Assembly: GCF_009857135.1 (NCBI RefSeq)
Contig: NZ_CP047318.1
Span: 2,232,001 to 2,296,000, forward strand
DNA from: Streptomyces sp. HM190
Lineage (GTDB): Bacteria > Actinomycetota > Actinomycetes > Streptomycetales > Streptomycetaceae
Direction: 5' to 3'
Length of the DNA stretch: 64,000 nucleotides
The notes under the pieces were generated by a model, which ran no database searches, was not told where the DNA came from, and saw only the letters and a program-made list of their open reading frames with translations. The position numbers and the translations under genes are program-made. This document shows positions 1 to 10,469 of the stretch, piece by piece (positions within the stretch are counted from its first letter, which is position 1; each line of letters begins with the position of its first letter).

Positions 1-335
1 TGCGGTTACCGCCTGGTGTGGGTGCCATGACGATCAAGCGTAGGCGGGTGCGGCAGGGGTGAACAGAGTCGACCGAACCTGCGGTTACTGGTCAGTCATT
101 AAGTGTGGGGATTATTGTTCCCGGAGAATCCGTACGTGTGACGCGGAAAACATCTCCCCGCACCCCCCTCGCGGAGAAGCCATACCGACGGGTAACGTCC
201 GGGCAGTCCAGTCGTGCTCAGGTTTTCAACCAGTGAGGAACCCAGTGGGACCTGAGCGCTAGCCCCAGCCTTGGACCGCACCGTCGCATCACACGCGTAC
301 GTCGTGGCGCCGGCGCCCTATGAGGAGCAGCAGTC
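1..335. other. Upstream region, no gene seen
   Basis: No convincing coding frame. Short open frames here lack the G/C third-position bias of real genes in this window. The stretch around 96-125 is less GC-rich than its surroundings and may carry the promoter of the acyl-CoA ligase gene that follows. The 9-mer TGCGGTTAC occurs at 1-9 and again at 80-88; its meaning is unknown. The ribosome binding site GAGGAG of the next gene lies at 322-327. Confidence 0.5.
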
Positions 336-2132
336 TTGCGCGAGTTCAGCCTTCCGGCTTTGTACGAGGTCCCCGCGGACGGCAATCTGACCGACATCGT
401 CCGCAGAAACGCCGCGCAGCATCCCGATGTCGCCGTCATCGCCCGCAAGGTGGACGGTGTCTGGCAGGACGTCGACGCGGTCCGGTTCCTCACCGAGGTG
501 CGGGCGGCCGCGAAGGGGCTCATCGCCGCCGGTGTCCAGCCGGGCGACCGGGTCGGACTGATGTCGCGCACCCGGTACGAGTGGACGCTGCTGGACTTCG
601 CGATCTGGTCGGCCGGCGCGGTCACCGTGCCGGTGTACGAGACCAGTTCGCCGGAGCAGGTGGAGTGGATCCTCTCCGACTCGGGCGCCACCGCCGTGAT
701 CGTGGAGCTGGACTCCCACACGGCCGCCGTCGAGTCGGTGCGCGACCGGCTGCCCGCGCTCAAGCACGTCTGGCAGATCGAGGGCGGCGGGGTGGAGGAG
801 CTGGGGCGCCTCGGTCAGGACGTCACCGACCAGGCCGTCGAGGAGCGCAGCTCGCTGGCGAAGGCCGACGACCCGGCGACGATCGTCTACACGTCCGGCA
901 CGACGGGCCGCCCGAAGGGGTGCGTCCTCACCCACCGCAGCTTCTTCGCCGAGTGCGGCAACGTGGTGGAGCGGCTGCGGCCGCTGTTCCGCACGGGCGA
1001 GTGCAGCGTGCTGCTCTTCCTCCCGCTGGCGCACGTCTTCGGCCGGCTCGTGCAGGTCGCGCCGATGATGGCGCCGATCAAGCTGGGCACCGTGCCGGAC
1101 ATCAAGAACCTCACGGACGAGCTGGCCTCCTTCCGGCCGACGCTGATCCTCGGTGTGCCGCGGGTGTTCGAGAAGGTCTACAACTCCGCGCGGGCCAAGG
1201 CGCAGGCCGACGGCAAGGGCAAGATCTTCGACAAGGCCGCGGACACGGCGATCGCGTACAGCAGGGCGCTGGACACCCCGTCGGGCCCGGCCCTCGGGCT
1301 GAAGATCAAGCACAAGGTGTTCGACCGGCTCGTCTACAGCAAGCTGCGGGCGGTGCTCGGCGGCAGGGGCGAGTACGCGATCTCCGGCGGCGCTCCGCTG
1401 GGCGAGCGGCTCGGGCACTTCTTCCGCGGCATCGGCTTCACGGTCCTGGAGGGCTACGGCCTGACGGAGTCCTGTGCGGCGACGGCGTTCAACCCGTGGG
1501 ACCGGCAGAAGATCGGTACGGTCGGACAGCCGCTGCCTGGCTCCGTGGTGCGCATCGCGGACGACGGCGAGGTGCTCCTGCACGGCGACCACCTGTTCAA
1601 GGAGTACTGGAACAACCCGGGCGCGACCGCGCAGGCGCTGGCCGACGGCTGGTTCCACACCGGTGACATCGGCACCCTCGACGAGGACGGCTACCTCAGG
1701 ATCACCGGCCGCAAGAAGGAGATCATCGTCACCGCGGGCGGCAAGAACGTCGCCCCGGCCGTGATCGAGGACCGCATCCGGGCGCACGCGCTGGTCGCGG
1801 AGTGCATGGTGGTCGGCGACGGACGGCCGTTCGTGGGCGCGCTGGTCACCATCGACGAGGAGTTCCTGGGCCGTTGGGCCGCCGAGCACGGCAAGCCCGC
1901 GGGGTCCACCGCGGCGTCGCTGAGCGCGGACGCCGACCTGAACGCGGCCATCCAGGCCGCGATCGACGACGGCAACGCCGCGGTGTCGAAGGCGGAATCG
2001 GTGCGGAAGTTCCGCATTCTCTCCTCCCAGTTCACGGAGGACTCGGGCCACCTGACGCCGTCCCTGAAGCTCAAGCGGAACGTGGTGGCGAAGGACTTCG
2101 CGGACGAGATCGAGGCGATCTACGCGAAGTAG
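336..2132 (+). CDS. Long-chain fatty acid-CoA ligase (AMP-forming), FadD15-like
   Basis: 598-aa member of the ANL adenylate-forming superfamily, expected to activate fatty acids to acyl-CoA via acyl-adenylate in the cytosol. Visible motifs are the P-loop YTSGTTGRPKG near residues 184-195, GYGLTES near 373, the hinge region GDIGTLDEDGYLRITGRKKE near 443-462, and the C-terminal LKLKR with the catalytic lysine near 577. The start is a TTG 8 nt after GAGGAG; an overlapping ATG at 320 belongs to another frame. M. tuberculosis has the ligase gene fadD15 next to pimB', and the same neighbours are found here. The acyl substrate cannot be told from sequence. Confidence 0.93.
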   Translation: MREFSLPALYEVPADGNLTDIVRRNAAQHPDVAVIARKVDGVWQDVDAVRFLTEVRAAAKGLIAAGVQPGDRVGLMSRTRYEWTLLDFAIWSAGAVTVPVYETSSPEQVEWILSDSGATAVIVELDSHTAAVESVRDRLPALKHVWQIEGGGVEELGRLGQDVTDQAVEERSSLAKADDPATIVYTSGTTGRPKGCVLTHRSFFAECGNVVERLRPLFRTGECSVLLFLPLAHVFGRLVQVAPMMAPIKLGTVPDIKNLTDELASFRPTLILGVPRVFEKVYNSARAKAQADGKGKIFDKAADTAIAYSRALDTPSGPALGLKIKHKVFDRLVYSKLRAVLGGRGEYAISGGAPLGERLGHFFRGIGFTVLEGYGLTESCAATAFNPWDRQKIGTVGQPLPGSVVRIADDGEVLLHGDHLFKEYWNNPGATAQALADGWFHTGDIGTLDEDGYLRITGRKKEIIVTAGGKNVAPAVIEDRIRAHALVAECMVVGDGRPFVGALVTIDEEFLGRWAAEHGKPAGSTAASLSADADLNAAIQAAIDDGNAAVSKAESVRKFRILSSQFTEDSGHLTPSLKLKRNVVAKDFADEIEAIYAK

Positions 2133-2150
2133 CACGCCCCGGAAGCACGA

Positions 2151-3848
<1,698 letters not shown>

Positions 3849-4991
3849 CTACAGCAACAGCTCCAACTTCTCGGCCAACGTGTCCCACCGCCACCGTTCC
3901 TCCACCCACGCCCGCCCCCGCTCCCCCATACGGCGGCGCAGCTCGGGATCGCCGAGCAGGGTGACGACGCGTTCCGCGGCCTCCTCAGGGTGACCGCCCC
4001 GCACGACCCAGCCGGTCTCGCCGTCGAGCACCGCGTCGGGGGCGCCGCCGGAGTCACCGGCGATGACCGGCAGGCCCGTGGCGGACGCCTCCAGGTAGAC
4101 GATGCCGAGGCCCTCCACGTCCAGCCCGCCCCGCCGGGTGCGGCACGGCATGGCGAAGACGTCGCCCGCACCGTAGTGGGCGGGCAGTTCGGACCAGGGC
4201 ACGGCCCCGGTGAAGCGGACCGACCCGGCGACGCCGGTCTCCTCGGCGAGGCGGCGCAGCTCCTTCTCGTACGGCCCGCCGCCGACGATCAGCAGGACCG
4301 CGTCCGGCTCCTTGGCGAGGACGGCCGGCATCGCCCGGATCAGGGTGTCCTGGCCCTTGCGGGGGACGAGCCGGGAGACACACACGACCACGGGCCGGTC
4401 GGTGAGCCCGAGCCGCGCGCGGACCTCGTCGCCGCCGGAGTCCGGGTGGAAGGTCTTCTCGTCCACGCCCGGCGGCAGCTGGACCATGCGCCCGGCCGCC
4501 TCGGGGGTGAGGGCCGTGGCGATCCGGGAGCGGGTGTACTCGCCGAGGTAGGTGATCGTGTCCGTGCCCTCGCCGATCCGCCGCAGCAGCTGCCGGGCGG
4601 CGGGCAGCTGCGCCCAGCCCGCCTCGTGGCCGTGGGTGGTGGCCACCAGCCGCCGGGCGCCCGCCCTGCGCAGCGCGGGGGCCATCAGGCCGAGGGGGGC
4701 CGCAGCCCCGAACCACACGGACGTGCAGCCGTGCTCCCGCAGCAGCCGCACGGCCGTCCGCGTGGCGCCGGGCGTCGGCAGCAGCATGGTCGTGCGGTCG
4801 CGCACGACGGTGAAGGGCTGCTCGGCGTCGAAGGCGGCCGTCGCCCGGACGCCCTCCCGGCTCCGCTTCCAGGTCGAGGCGTGGACGACGACCTTCTCGG
4901 GATCCAGACGCAGCGCCATGTTGTGCAGGAACGCCTGGATGCCGCCGGGCCTGGGCGGGAAGTCGTTGGTCACGATCAGGGTCTTGTGCAT
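3849..4991 (-). CDS. pimB: GT4 glycosyltransferase, PimB-type mannosyltransferase
   Basis: 380-aa GT-B fold glycosyltransferase. The N-terminus MHKTLIVTNDFPPRPGGIQ and overall length match mycobacterial PimB' (Rv2188c), which adds the second mannose to phosphatidylinositol mannosides at the inner membrane face. The donor-site E-x7-E motif (EGLGIVYLE) is present near residue 295, followed by a GDSGG loop. The start was set at MHKTL, the point where family members begin; the frame stays open 18 codons further upstream. Its neighbours (an acyl-CoA ligase and a GT87 membrane enzyme) fit lipoglycan synthesis. The GDP-mannose specificity is inferred from family resemblance. Confidence 0.88.
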   Translation of the reverse strand: MHKTLIVTNDFPPRPGGIQAFLHNMALRLDPEKVVVHASTWKRSREGVRATAAFDAEQPFTVVRDRTTMLLPTPGATRTAVRLLREHGCTSVWFGAAAPLGLMAPALRRAGARRLVATTHGHEAGWAQLPAARQLLRRIGEGTDTITYLGEYTRSRIATALTPEAAGRMVQLPPGVDEKTFHPDSGGDEVRARLGLTDRPVVVCVSRLVPRKGQDTLIRAMPAVLAKEPDAVLLIVGGGPYEKELRRLAEETGVAGSVRFTGAVPWSELPAHYGAGDVFAMPCRTRRGGLDVEGLGIVYLEASATGLPVIAGDSGGAPDAVLDGETGWVVRGGHPEEAAERVVTLLGDPELRRRMGERGRAWVEERWRWDTLAEKLELLL

Positions 4992-5174
4992 CGCCGCCGA
5001 CCCTACCGAACGGGGCCGCGCCGGCCGCCGCGAGGCATCCCGCACAGGATCCGCCCCGGCTTCACCGCCGCCTCACAGCCGGACGGGAGATCATGTCCCC
5101 CACCCGCACAATCGTGGGGAACCCGCGCGGATACGACACGCCGGGCGCGGCGGCACTGCGGACAGGGGCATCGG

Positions 5175-6416
5175 ATGGCTCAGCTGGACATGACGGGCAC
5201 ACGGCGGCCCCCGTTCGGCCTGCTCGCGGTCTGGGGCGCGACCAGGCTGGTGCTGCTGCTGTTCGTCTTCAAGGTGTGGGTGTTCCCGGGCCCGGACGTC
5301 ACCACCGACGTCTCGGTCATCTACCAGGGCTGGTACGGCACCCTGCGCACCGGCACCTACCCGCTGGACGACGTGACGTGGCAGTACCCGCCCGCCGCCG
5401 CCCTCGCGATCCTCTCCCCCGCGCTGCTGCCCTTCCTGGAGTACGCCTCCGCGTTCTTCGTCCTCGCCTTCCTCGCCGACCTGGCGGTGCTCGCCCTGCT
5501 CCTGTACACCGGCGGCCGGCCGGGCCGGTCCCGGCGCGGCGCCTGGGTGTGGGCGGTGGGCCTGCCGCTGATCGGCCCGACGGTGTACGCCCGCTACGAC
5601 GTGATGGTGACCGCGGTCGCCGTCGCCGCGCTCCTCGCCGGAAGCCGCCGTCCGGCCGTGATGGGGGCGCTGACGGCCTTCGCGGCCCTGCTGAAGGTGT
5701 GGCCGGTCCTGCTGCTCCTGGGTGCCCGCGGCCGTACGGCGTGGCTCTGGGCGGCGGGCACGGCGGCCGGCCTGTCGCTGGTCCTCGCCGTCTGGATGCC
5801 CGGCGCGTTCGCCTTCTTGACCTTCCAGCGCGACCGGGGCACCGAGGTGGAGTCGCTGGGCGCCCTCGTCCTCCACGTCGCCCGGCACTTCGGCTGGGAG
5901 GGCCGGGTGCTGCTGAACTACGGCTCCGTGGAGTTCCTCGGCGACCATGTCGACGTCGTGAGCAACGCGGCCCTGGCGCTCAGCGGGGTGGCGTTCGCCT
6001 GGCTGCTGCTGTGGCGGGTGCGGGCCCGGCTGTTCGCCCCGCACACCCTCGCGGACGCCGCGTTCACGGCGGTGCTGCTGTTCACGGCGACCAGCAGGGT
6101 GATCAGCCCTCAGTACATGGTGTGGCTGGTCGGCCTGGCGGCCGTGTGCCTGTGCTTCCGGGCCGGGCGCATGCTGGGGCCGGCCGTCCTGGTCCTGATG
6201 GCGTCCTTCGTGACGGTGCTGGAGTTCCCGATCTGGTTCGCCCATGTCGTCATGAGCGACGGGCTGGGCATCACGCTTCTCTTCGTCCGCAACGGGCTCC
6301 TCGTGCTGGCCGCCCTCGCCGCCGCCCTGGAACTGTGGCGGAGCTCGGTGCCGCGCCCGCGCCGGGCCGCGGTCCCGGGGCGGGCGGCGCGCAGCAGGGA
6401 GTCGCTGAACTCCTGA
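5175..6416 (+). CDS. GT87-family (DUF2029) membrane glycosyltransferase
   Basis: 413-aa integral membrane protein with about ten hydrophobic segments. The N-terminal part resembles GT-C glycosyltransferases of family 87, with the acidic/aromatic stretch TYPLDDVTWQYPP after the first membrane helix (external loop) and YARYDVMVTAV further on. Mycobacterial members use polyprenyl-phosphate-mannose to extend lipomannan or PIMs on the outer membrane face. It is divergent from the PimB gene (about 180 bp apart), which supports a shared lipoglycan role. The longer open frame upstream is antisense to pimB and choA and was discarded. The exact acceptor is unknown. Confidence 0.8.
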   Translation: MAQLDMTGTRRPPFGLLAVWGATRLVLLLFVFKVWVFPGPDVTTDVSVIYQGWYGTLRTGTYPLDDVTWQYPPAAALAILSPALLPFLEYASAFFVLAFLADLAVLALLLYTGGRPGRSRRGAWVWAVGLPLIGPTVYARYDVMVTAVAVAALLAGSRRPAVMGALTAFAALLKVWPVLLLLGARGRTAWLWAAGTAAGLSLVLAVWMPGAFAFLTFQRDRGTEVESLGALVLHVARHFGWEGRVLLNYGSVEFLGDHVDVVSNAALALSGVAFAWLLLWRVRARLFAPHTLADAAFTAVLLFTATSRVISPQYMVWLVGLAAVCLCFRAGRMLGPAVLVLMASFVTVLEFPIWFAHVVMSDGLGITLLFVRNGLLVLAALAAALELWRSSVPRPRRAAVPGRAARSRESLNS

Positions 6417-6542
6417 GCGTGCCCGGCGCGACGGCCGAGACGGTCGACGCCGCCGGGACCACAGCGCACGGACGGGCGCGCCGCCCACCGGGCCGCGTGC
6501 GGAGGTGAGTCCCGGCGCGCGCCACCCGCGGGAGCCCGGCGC

Positions 6543-7763
6543 TCAGCCGAGCTGGTCCCGGAGGTACGCCCGCCACTGGGCGGTGAAGGCGGCGAGGTCC
6601 GTGCCCAGGACGTCCTTCAGGGCGCCCTCCACGGCCCCGGGGCGCTTGCCGTGGGCTCCGACGGCGCGGTAGAACGCGTCGAGCCGCTCCTCGCCCCAGC
6701 GGTCCGCGATGAGCCGGCAGGCGAGCCAGCCGCCCTCGTAGGCGCGGGCGAGCCGGTCCCCGTCGCCGGTGAAGCCGAAGTCGGCGTCCGCGGGCAGCGC
6801 GTCGGGGACCCGCCCCGCCAGGACCGCCCTGCGCAGCTCCGGGGCGACCTCCGGCGCGGTGCGGGCGGTCGCCCGGTAGCCGGCCCAGTCGGCGTAGCCC
6901 TCGGAGAGCCACAGGGGCGTGGCGGCGTTGGTGTGGGCGCGGGTGGCGACATGGGTCGTCTCGTGGGTGAGGACGACCTGCTTGCCGGACGCGCCGAGCA
7001 CCGCGTAGGCGTCGGGGTTGACGATGATCCGGTCCGCGGGCGCCCCGGCCGCACCTGTGGCCTCACCGGTGGTGACGGCGGCGATCCCCTGGTAGCCGGA
7101 CGCGGGCGCCCCGAGGAGCCCCGCCATCTCCTCCAGCGACTTCGGTACGAGGACGACGACCCGCCGCGCCCAGTCCTCGCCCCACGCCTCGGTCACGGCG
7201 GGCACGGCCCGGTCCGCCAGCCGCGTGTACTCCCGCAGGTTCGCCTCCGACCTGCCCACCCCGAGCACCAGGCTCCGCTCGCCGCGGACGGCCCGTACCG
7301 GCCCCTGCTCCCAGAGCTGTTCGGTGCCCCGCTCGGAAGGCTCGTCGGAGGCGACCCGCCAGCGGCCGTCGTCGTCCCGCGTGAGCGTCAGCGTCCGTAC
7401 GGCGGTGAGGGGCGCCCGGTCGTAGCCGCGGATCCGGTAGCGCAGGGCCGCCTCGGCCGTCGCCCGGTCGCCGTTGCGCCGGAAGCCGGTGAGGTCGTAG
7501 GACCAGGAGGCCAGCGGCAGTTCGTGGAGGTTCGCGAACTCGGCGGCCCCGGTGGCCCGTTGGCCGCGCGTGGTGGCGAGGGGCTCCTCGGTGGCCCGGT
7601 AGGCCGCCGCGTCCCGCCGCAGGACCGCCGCCGCCCGCCGGTCGAGCATGGCCTCGACATCGGCGCGCGCGGAGTCGGGTGCCGGGCCGCCGCAGCCGGC
7701 GAGCAGGGTCAGCGCGAGACACACTCCCGCGCCTCCCGCGAGCGCACGCCGTCGGCCAGCCAC
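6543..7763 (-). CDS. Lipoprotein with peptidase MA-like zinc protease domain
   Basis: 406-aa predicted lipoprotein. The N-terminus has a positively charged start and a lipobox LLAGC with the lipidated Cys at residue 24. The middle region (about 35-140) is a possible NTF2-like or structural domain. The C-terminal half holds HETTH at 267-271 followed about 20 residues later by SEGYADW, a gluzincin arrangement as in peptidase MA-like proteins. It would act on the outer face of the membrane; its substrate is unknown. The start is GTG with TACGAT seven nt upstream and no Shine-Dalgarno, so the mRNA is probably leaderless. Confidence 0.8.
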   Translation of the reverse strand: MAGRRRALAGGAGVCLALTLLAGCGGPAPDSARADVEAMLDRRAAAVLRRDAAAYRATEEPLATTRGQRATGAAEFANLHELPLASWSYDLTGFRRNGDRATAEAALRYRIRGYDRAPLTAVRTLTLTRDDDGRWRVASDEPSERGTEQLWEQGPVRAVRGERSLVLGVGRSEANLREYTRLADRAVPAVTEAWGEDWARRVVVLVPKSLEEMAGLLGAPASGYQGIAAVTTGEATGAAGAPADRIIVNPDAYAVLGASGKQVVLTHETTHVATRAHTNAATPLWLSEGYADWAGYRATARTAPEVAPELRRAVLAGRVPDALPADADFGFTGDGDRLARAYEGGWLACRLIADRWGEERLDAFYRAVGAHGKRPGAVEGALKDVLGTDLAAFTAQWRAYLRDQLG

Positions 7764-7770
7764 GTTCCCG

Positions 7771-7776
7771 ATCGTA
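7771..7776 (-). promoter_or_regulatory. -10 box of a leaderless promoter (lipoprotein gene)
   Basis: TACGAT on the minus strand ends 7 nt before the GTG at 7763, placing the transcript start at or near the start codon. No purine-rich ribosome binding site is present. Confidence 0.55.
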
Positions 7777-7815
7777 CGGCGGCCCGGCCGGGCCCGGCCG
7801 CGGCGGGGGACCGCG

Positions 7816-8853
7816 TCAGGGCCGGGTGACCGACGCGATGGGCATCATGCCGACGGGGTCGTAGCGCACGGGGGCGCCCGGGTAGGGGGCGTGAATGACC
7901 TGGCCGTTGCCCACGTACATACCGACGTGGCTGGCGTCGGAGCGGTAGGTGACCAGGTCTCCGGGCCGGGCCTGGGAGAGCGGGACCTGGGTGCCCGCGT
8001 ACCGCTGGGCCTGCGAGGTCCGCGGGAGCGCCACGCCCGCCTGGGCGTACGACCAGACCATCAGGCCCGAGCAGTCGAAGCCGTGCGGGCCGGTGGAACC
8101 CCAGACGTAGGGCCTGCCGAGGGCGGAGCGGGCCGCGGAGACGGCGGTGGCGGCGCGGGCGTTCGGCGCGCCGGCCCCGGAGAGGCCGGGGATCTCCTGG
8201 TCCATCGCGGCGCGGCCGGAGCGGGAGGCGCGGCCGTACTCCGCGCGCTCCTCGTCGGGCAGGGAGTCGAGGAGCGCGCGGGCCCGGGCGAGCTTCCGTT
8301 CGACGGTCCGCTTGTGCGTGGCGACGGCCTTGCGGCTCTTCTCCAGCTCGGCGAGCTTCCCGGTGGCCTCCTGGCGCTTCTGGGCGAGCTCCCGCAGGGC
8401 CTGCTGGAGGTCGTGGAGTTCGCCCGCCTGGTGGGTGCTGATCCGGTCGAGCGCGGAGGCCCTGGCGAGGTAGTCGTCCGGGTCGGCGGAGAACAGCAGG
8501 GCGAGCGACGGGTCGAAGGCGCCCGAGCGGTACTGCGCGCCGGCGAGCGAACCGAGGGACTCCCGCATGGTGTTGACGCTGTCCTGCTTGCGGGCGATGG
8601 CGTCCTGGGCGGCGCCGACCTGGTCGCGCAGCTCGTCGGCGCGTTCGTCGGCCTTGTTGTACGCCTCGGTGGCTCGTTCGGCCTGCTCGTACAGCCGGTC
8701 CACCTCGGCACGGGTGGAGTGGTCCTGCGGCGCCGCGGCGGCCTGCTGGACGGGGATGGCGCCGAGCGCGGCGGCCGCGGCGGACAGCGCGCCCAGGGCG
8801 GCGGCCGCGCCCCGGTCGAACCCGGACGGTACAAGACGACTGTGGGACCCCAC
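7816..8853 (-). CDS. NlpC/P60 peptidoglycan endopeptidase
   Basis: 345-aa secreted cell-wall hydrolase. A signal peptide (Ala-rich, cleavage near QQAAAA) is followed by a long heptad-rich coiled coil (about 45-220) and a C-terminal NlpC/P60 domain. The catalytic Cys261 sits in FDCSG and the His309 in SHVGMYV. Family members cut the D-Glu-meso-DAP bond; the coiled coil usually keeps the enzyme inactive until it meets a partner. The GTG start at 8853 was chosen because AAGGGAG lies 11 nt before it and the paralogue at 9169-10203 begins the same way (VxSH). M. tuberculosis has an NlpC/P60 gene (Rv2190c) in the same neighbourhood. Confidence 0.9.
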   Translation of the reverse strand: MGSHSRLVPSGFDRGAAAALGALSAAAAALGAIPVQQAAAAPQDHSTRAEVDRLYEQAERATEAYNKADERADELRDQVGAAQDAIARKQDSVNTMRESLGSLAGAQYRSGAFDPSLALLFSADPDDYLARASALDRISTHQAGELHDLQQALRELAQKRQEATGKLAELEKSRKAVATHKRTVERKLARARALLDSLPDEERAEYGRASRSGRAAMDQEIPGLSGAGAPNARAATAVSAARSALGRPYVWGSTGPHGFDCSGLMVWSYAQAGVALPRTSQAQRYAGTQVPLSQARPGDLVTYRSDASHVGMYVGNGQVIHAPYPGAPVRYDPVGMMPIASVTRP

Positions 8854-8958
8854 GGGAAGCCGCACTCCCTTCGACGGCGGACAGGACCCTCCCCCGGTAC
8901 GGCGTCGAGGTGGCCCCTGACGGGGGCGTTCTCACGGCGGGTGAGGCAGGCGCGGCCG

Positions 8959-8988
8959 ACAGTAGCCGCGCGACCCGGTCACACCCAA
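8959..8988 (-). promoter_or_regulatory. Possible promoter of the NlpC/P60 gene
   Basis: On the minus strand TTGGGT (8983-8988) and TACTGT (8959-8964) are 18 bp apart, about 105 bp before the GTG at 8853. The rest of the 315-bp gap between the two hydrolase genes holds the terminator at 9112-9154 and nothing else I recognise. Confidence 0.4.
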
Positions 8989-9111
8989 AGACCTCCGCGT
9001 GCACGGAGCGTGACGCCCTGCCCGGTGCGCAGGTCACCAGCGGGGCGCGGGGTCAGGGAAAGGTGCGGGAATTCGCCCGTTCGGGCGGCGCTGTGTCCTG
9101 ATCTTGAAGCA

Positions 9112-9154
9112 GAACGAGGCCGGTTGTCACGGTGGGTGACAACCGGCCTCGTTC
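9112..9154 (-). terminator. Intrinsic terminator-like hairpin
   Basis: Perfect 19-bp arms (9112-9130 and 9136-9154) around a 5-nt loop, 15 bp beyond the stop of the hydrolase gene that ends at 9169. No T-run follows, as is usual in Streptomyces. Confidence 0.75.
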
Positions 9155-9168
9155 GAGCCGTGGGGGCG

Positions 9169-10203
9169 TCAGACGACGCGGACGCCGAACTGGAAGGACC
9201 CGATGGTGTCCATCGACTCGTAGCGGACGACCTTGCCCGGGTAGGGGGCGTGGATGACCGTGTTGTTGCCGGCGTAGAGGCCGACGTGGCCCAGGTTGTT
9301 GAAGAACACCAGGTCGCCCGGCATGAGCTGGTCACGGCCGATCTTCGTGCCGTCGTTCTGCTGGGTGTACGTGGTCCGGGAGATCGACACACCGGCCTGG
9401 GCGTACGCCCACTGGGTGAGCCCGGAGCAGTCGTAGGAGTTAGGGCCGCTGCCACCGGAGACGTACGGCTTGCCGAGCTGGGTGTCGGCGGCGGCGAGCG
9501 CGGCGGCGGCGCGGTCGGAGGCCGGGACGTCCTTGCCGAGCTCGACGCGTTCGCCGGCATCGCGGCTGGCGCGCTGCTCGTCCTCGGCGAGCGCGGCCCG
9601 CTCCTGGGCCGTGAGGCTGTTGAGGAGCTTCTGCGCCGCGGCGAGCTTGCTCTGGTACTCCTTCTTCTTCTTGCCCAGGGTCTCGCGGGTCTCGGCGAGG
9701 TCCTCCAGCTTCTCGGCCGCCTCCTGGCGCTGCTGGGCGAGCGCCCGCTGCTTCTCCTGGATCTTCTTCAGCTGCTCGACCTGCTGGCCGCTCAACTGGT
9801 CCAGGGTGGCGGCCTTGTCCAGGTAGTCGTCGGGGTCGGCGGAGAGGAACAGCTGGATCGAGGAGTCGATGCCGCCGGTGCGGTACTGGGCGCTGGCCGC
9901 CTGGCCTATGCCCTCGCGCAGCTCGTTGAGCTCCTCCTGGCCGCGGGCGACGTTGTCCTGGATGGTGGAGATCTCCTTCTGGAGCTTCTCCTGCTTCTCC
10001 TTGGCCCCGTTGTACTTGTCGGTGGCCCGGCCCGCGTCCTCGTAGAGCGCGTCGACCTTGGCCTTGACCTCTTCCTTGCTCGGCTTGTCGCTGGGGGCGG
10101 CGTTGGCCGCCTGCGAGGTCAGTGCCACGGCAGCGGCGGCGGCGGTGGTGAGCACGCTCACTCGTGCACGGCTCGGCTGCTTCGGTCGACGGTGGGACGC
10201 CAC
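9169..10203 (-). CDS. NlpC/P60 peptidoglycan endopeptidase (second copy)
   Basis: 344-aa paralogue of the upstream-oriented neighbour, with the same layout: signal peptide ending at ANA near residue 35, a coiled coil rich in Lys, Glu and Gln (about 40-215) and an NlpC/P60 domain with catalytic Cys259 (YDCSG) and a His in LGHVGLY. The start is GTG at 10203 with AAGGAG at the right distance; the open frame continues 19 codons upstream without an RBS. It has its own terminator and a long upstream region, so it is probably transcribed separately from the first copy. RipA/CwlO-like roles in cell separation are likely. Confidence 0.9.
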   Translation of the reverse strand: MASHRRPKQPSRARVSVLTTAAAAAVALTSQAANAAPSDKPSKEEVKAKVDALYEDAGRATDKYNGAKEKQEKLQKEISTIQDNVARGQEELNELREGIGQAASAQYRTGGIDSSIQLFLSADPDDYLDKAATLDQLSGQQVEQLKKIQEKQRALAQQRQEAAEKLEDLAETRETLGKKKKEYQSKLAAAQKLLNSLTAQERAALAEDEQRASRDAGERVELGKDVPASDRAAAALAAADTQLGKPYVSGGSGPNSYDCSGLTQWAYAQAGVSISRTTYTQQNDGTKIGRDQLMPGDLVFFNNLGHVGLYAGNNTVIHAPYPGKVVRYESMDTIGSFQFGVRVV

Positions 10204-10469
10204 GGTAGGTGAACTCCTTCTTGCTGAGCGATCGCCCGCCCGAAGGGGGACCGGCGGCAACGATCACCCGTCCAGAGGTTTGAGCCCAGACCCTAGTGAC
10301 CCAACGGTGATCACTTCAAATCCCGCACAGCAAAAATCGCATCCCTCGGCGCACTATTTACACTCAACACACATGCAGTAATGCTCGATTGACGCTACGT
10401 TGCGCAACACTTCCGTCAATTCGGTCATTCCACCTGTACGTTACGGCTGGCGCGGAAGCGATCGAAAAG

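Noticed and set aside
59..262. 67-aa frame at the window start
   Set aside because: Poor G/C third-position bias, no ribosome binding site, no similarity recognised.
10204..10469. ydaO-type (c-di-AMP) riboswitch before the second NlpC/P60 gene
   Set aside because: Such genes often carry one in actinobacteria, but I could not find the conserved core on the minus strand here. A covariance-model search would decide.
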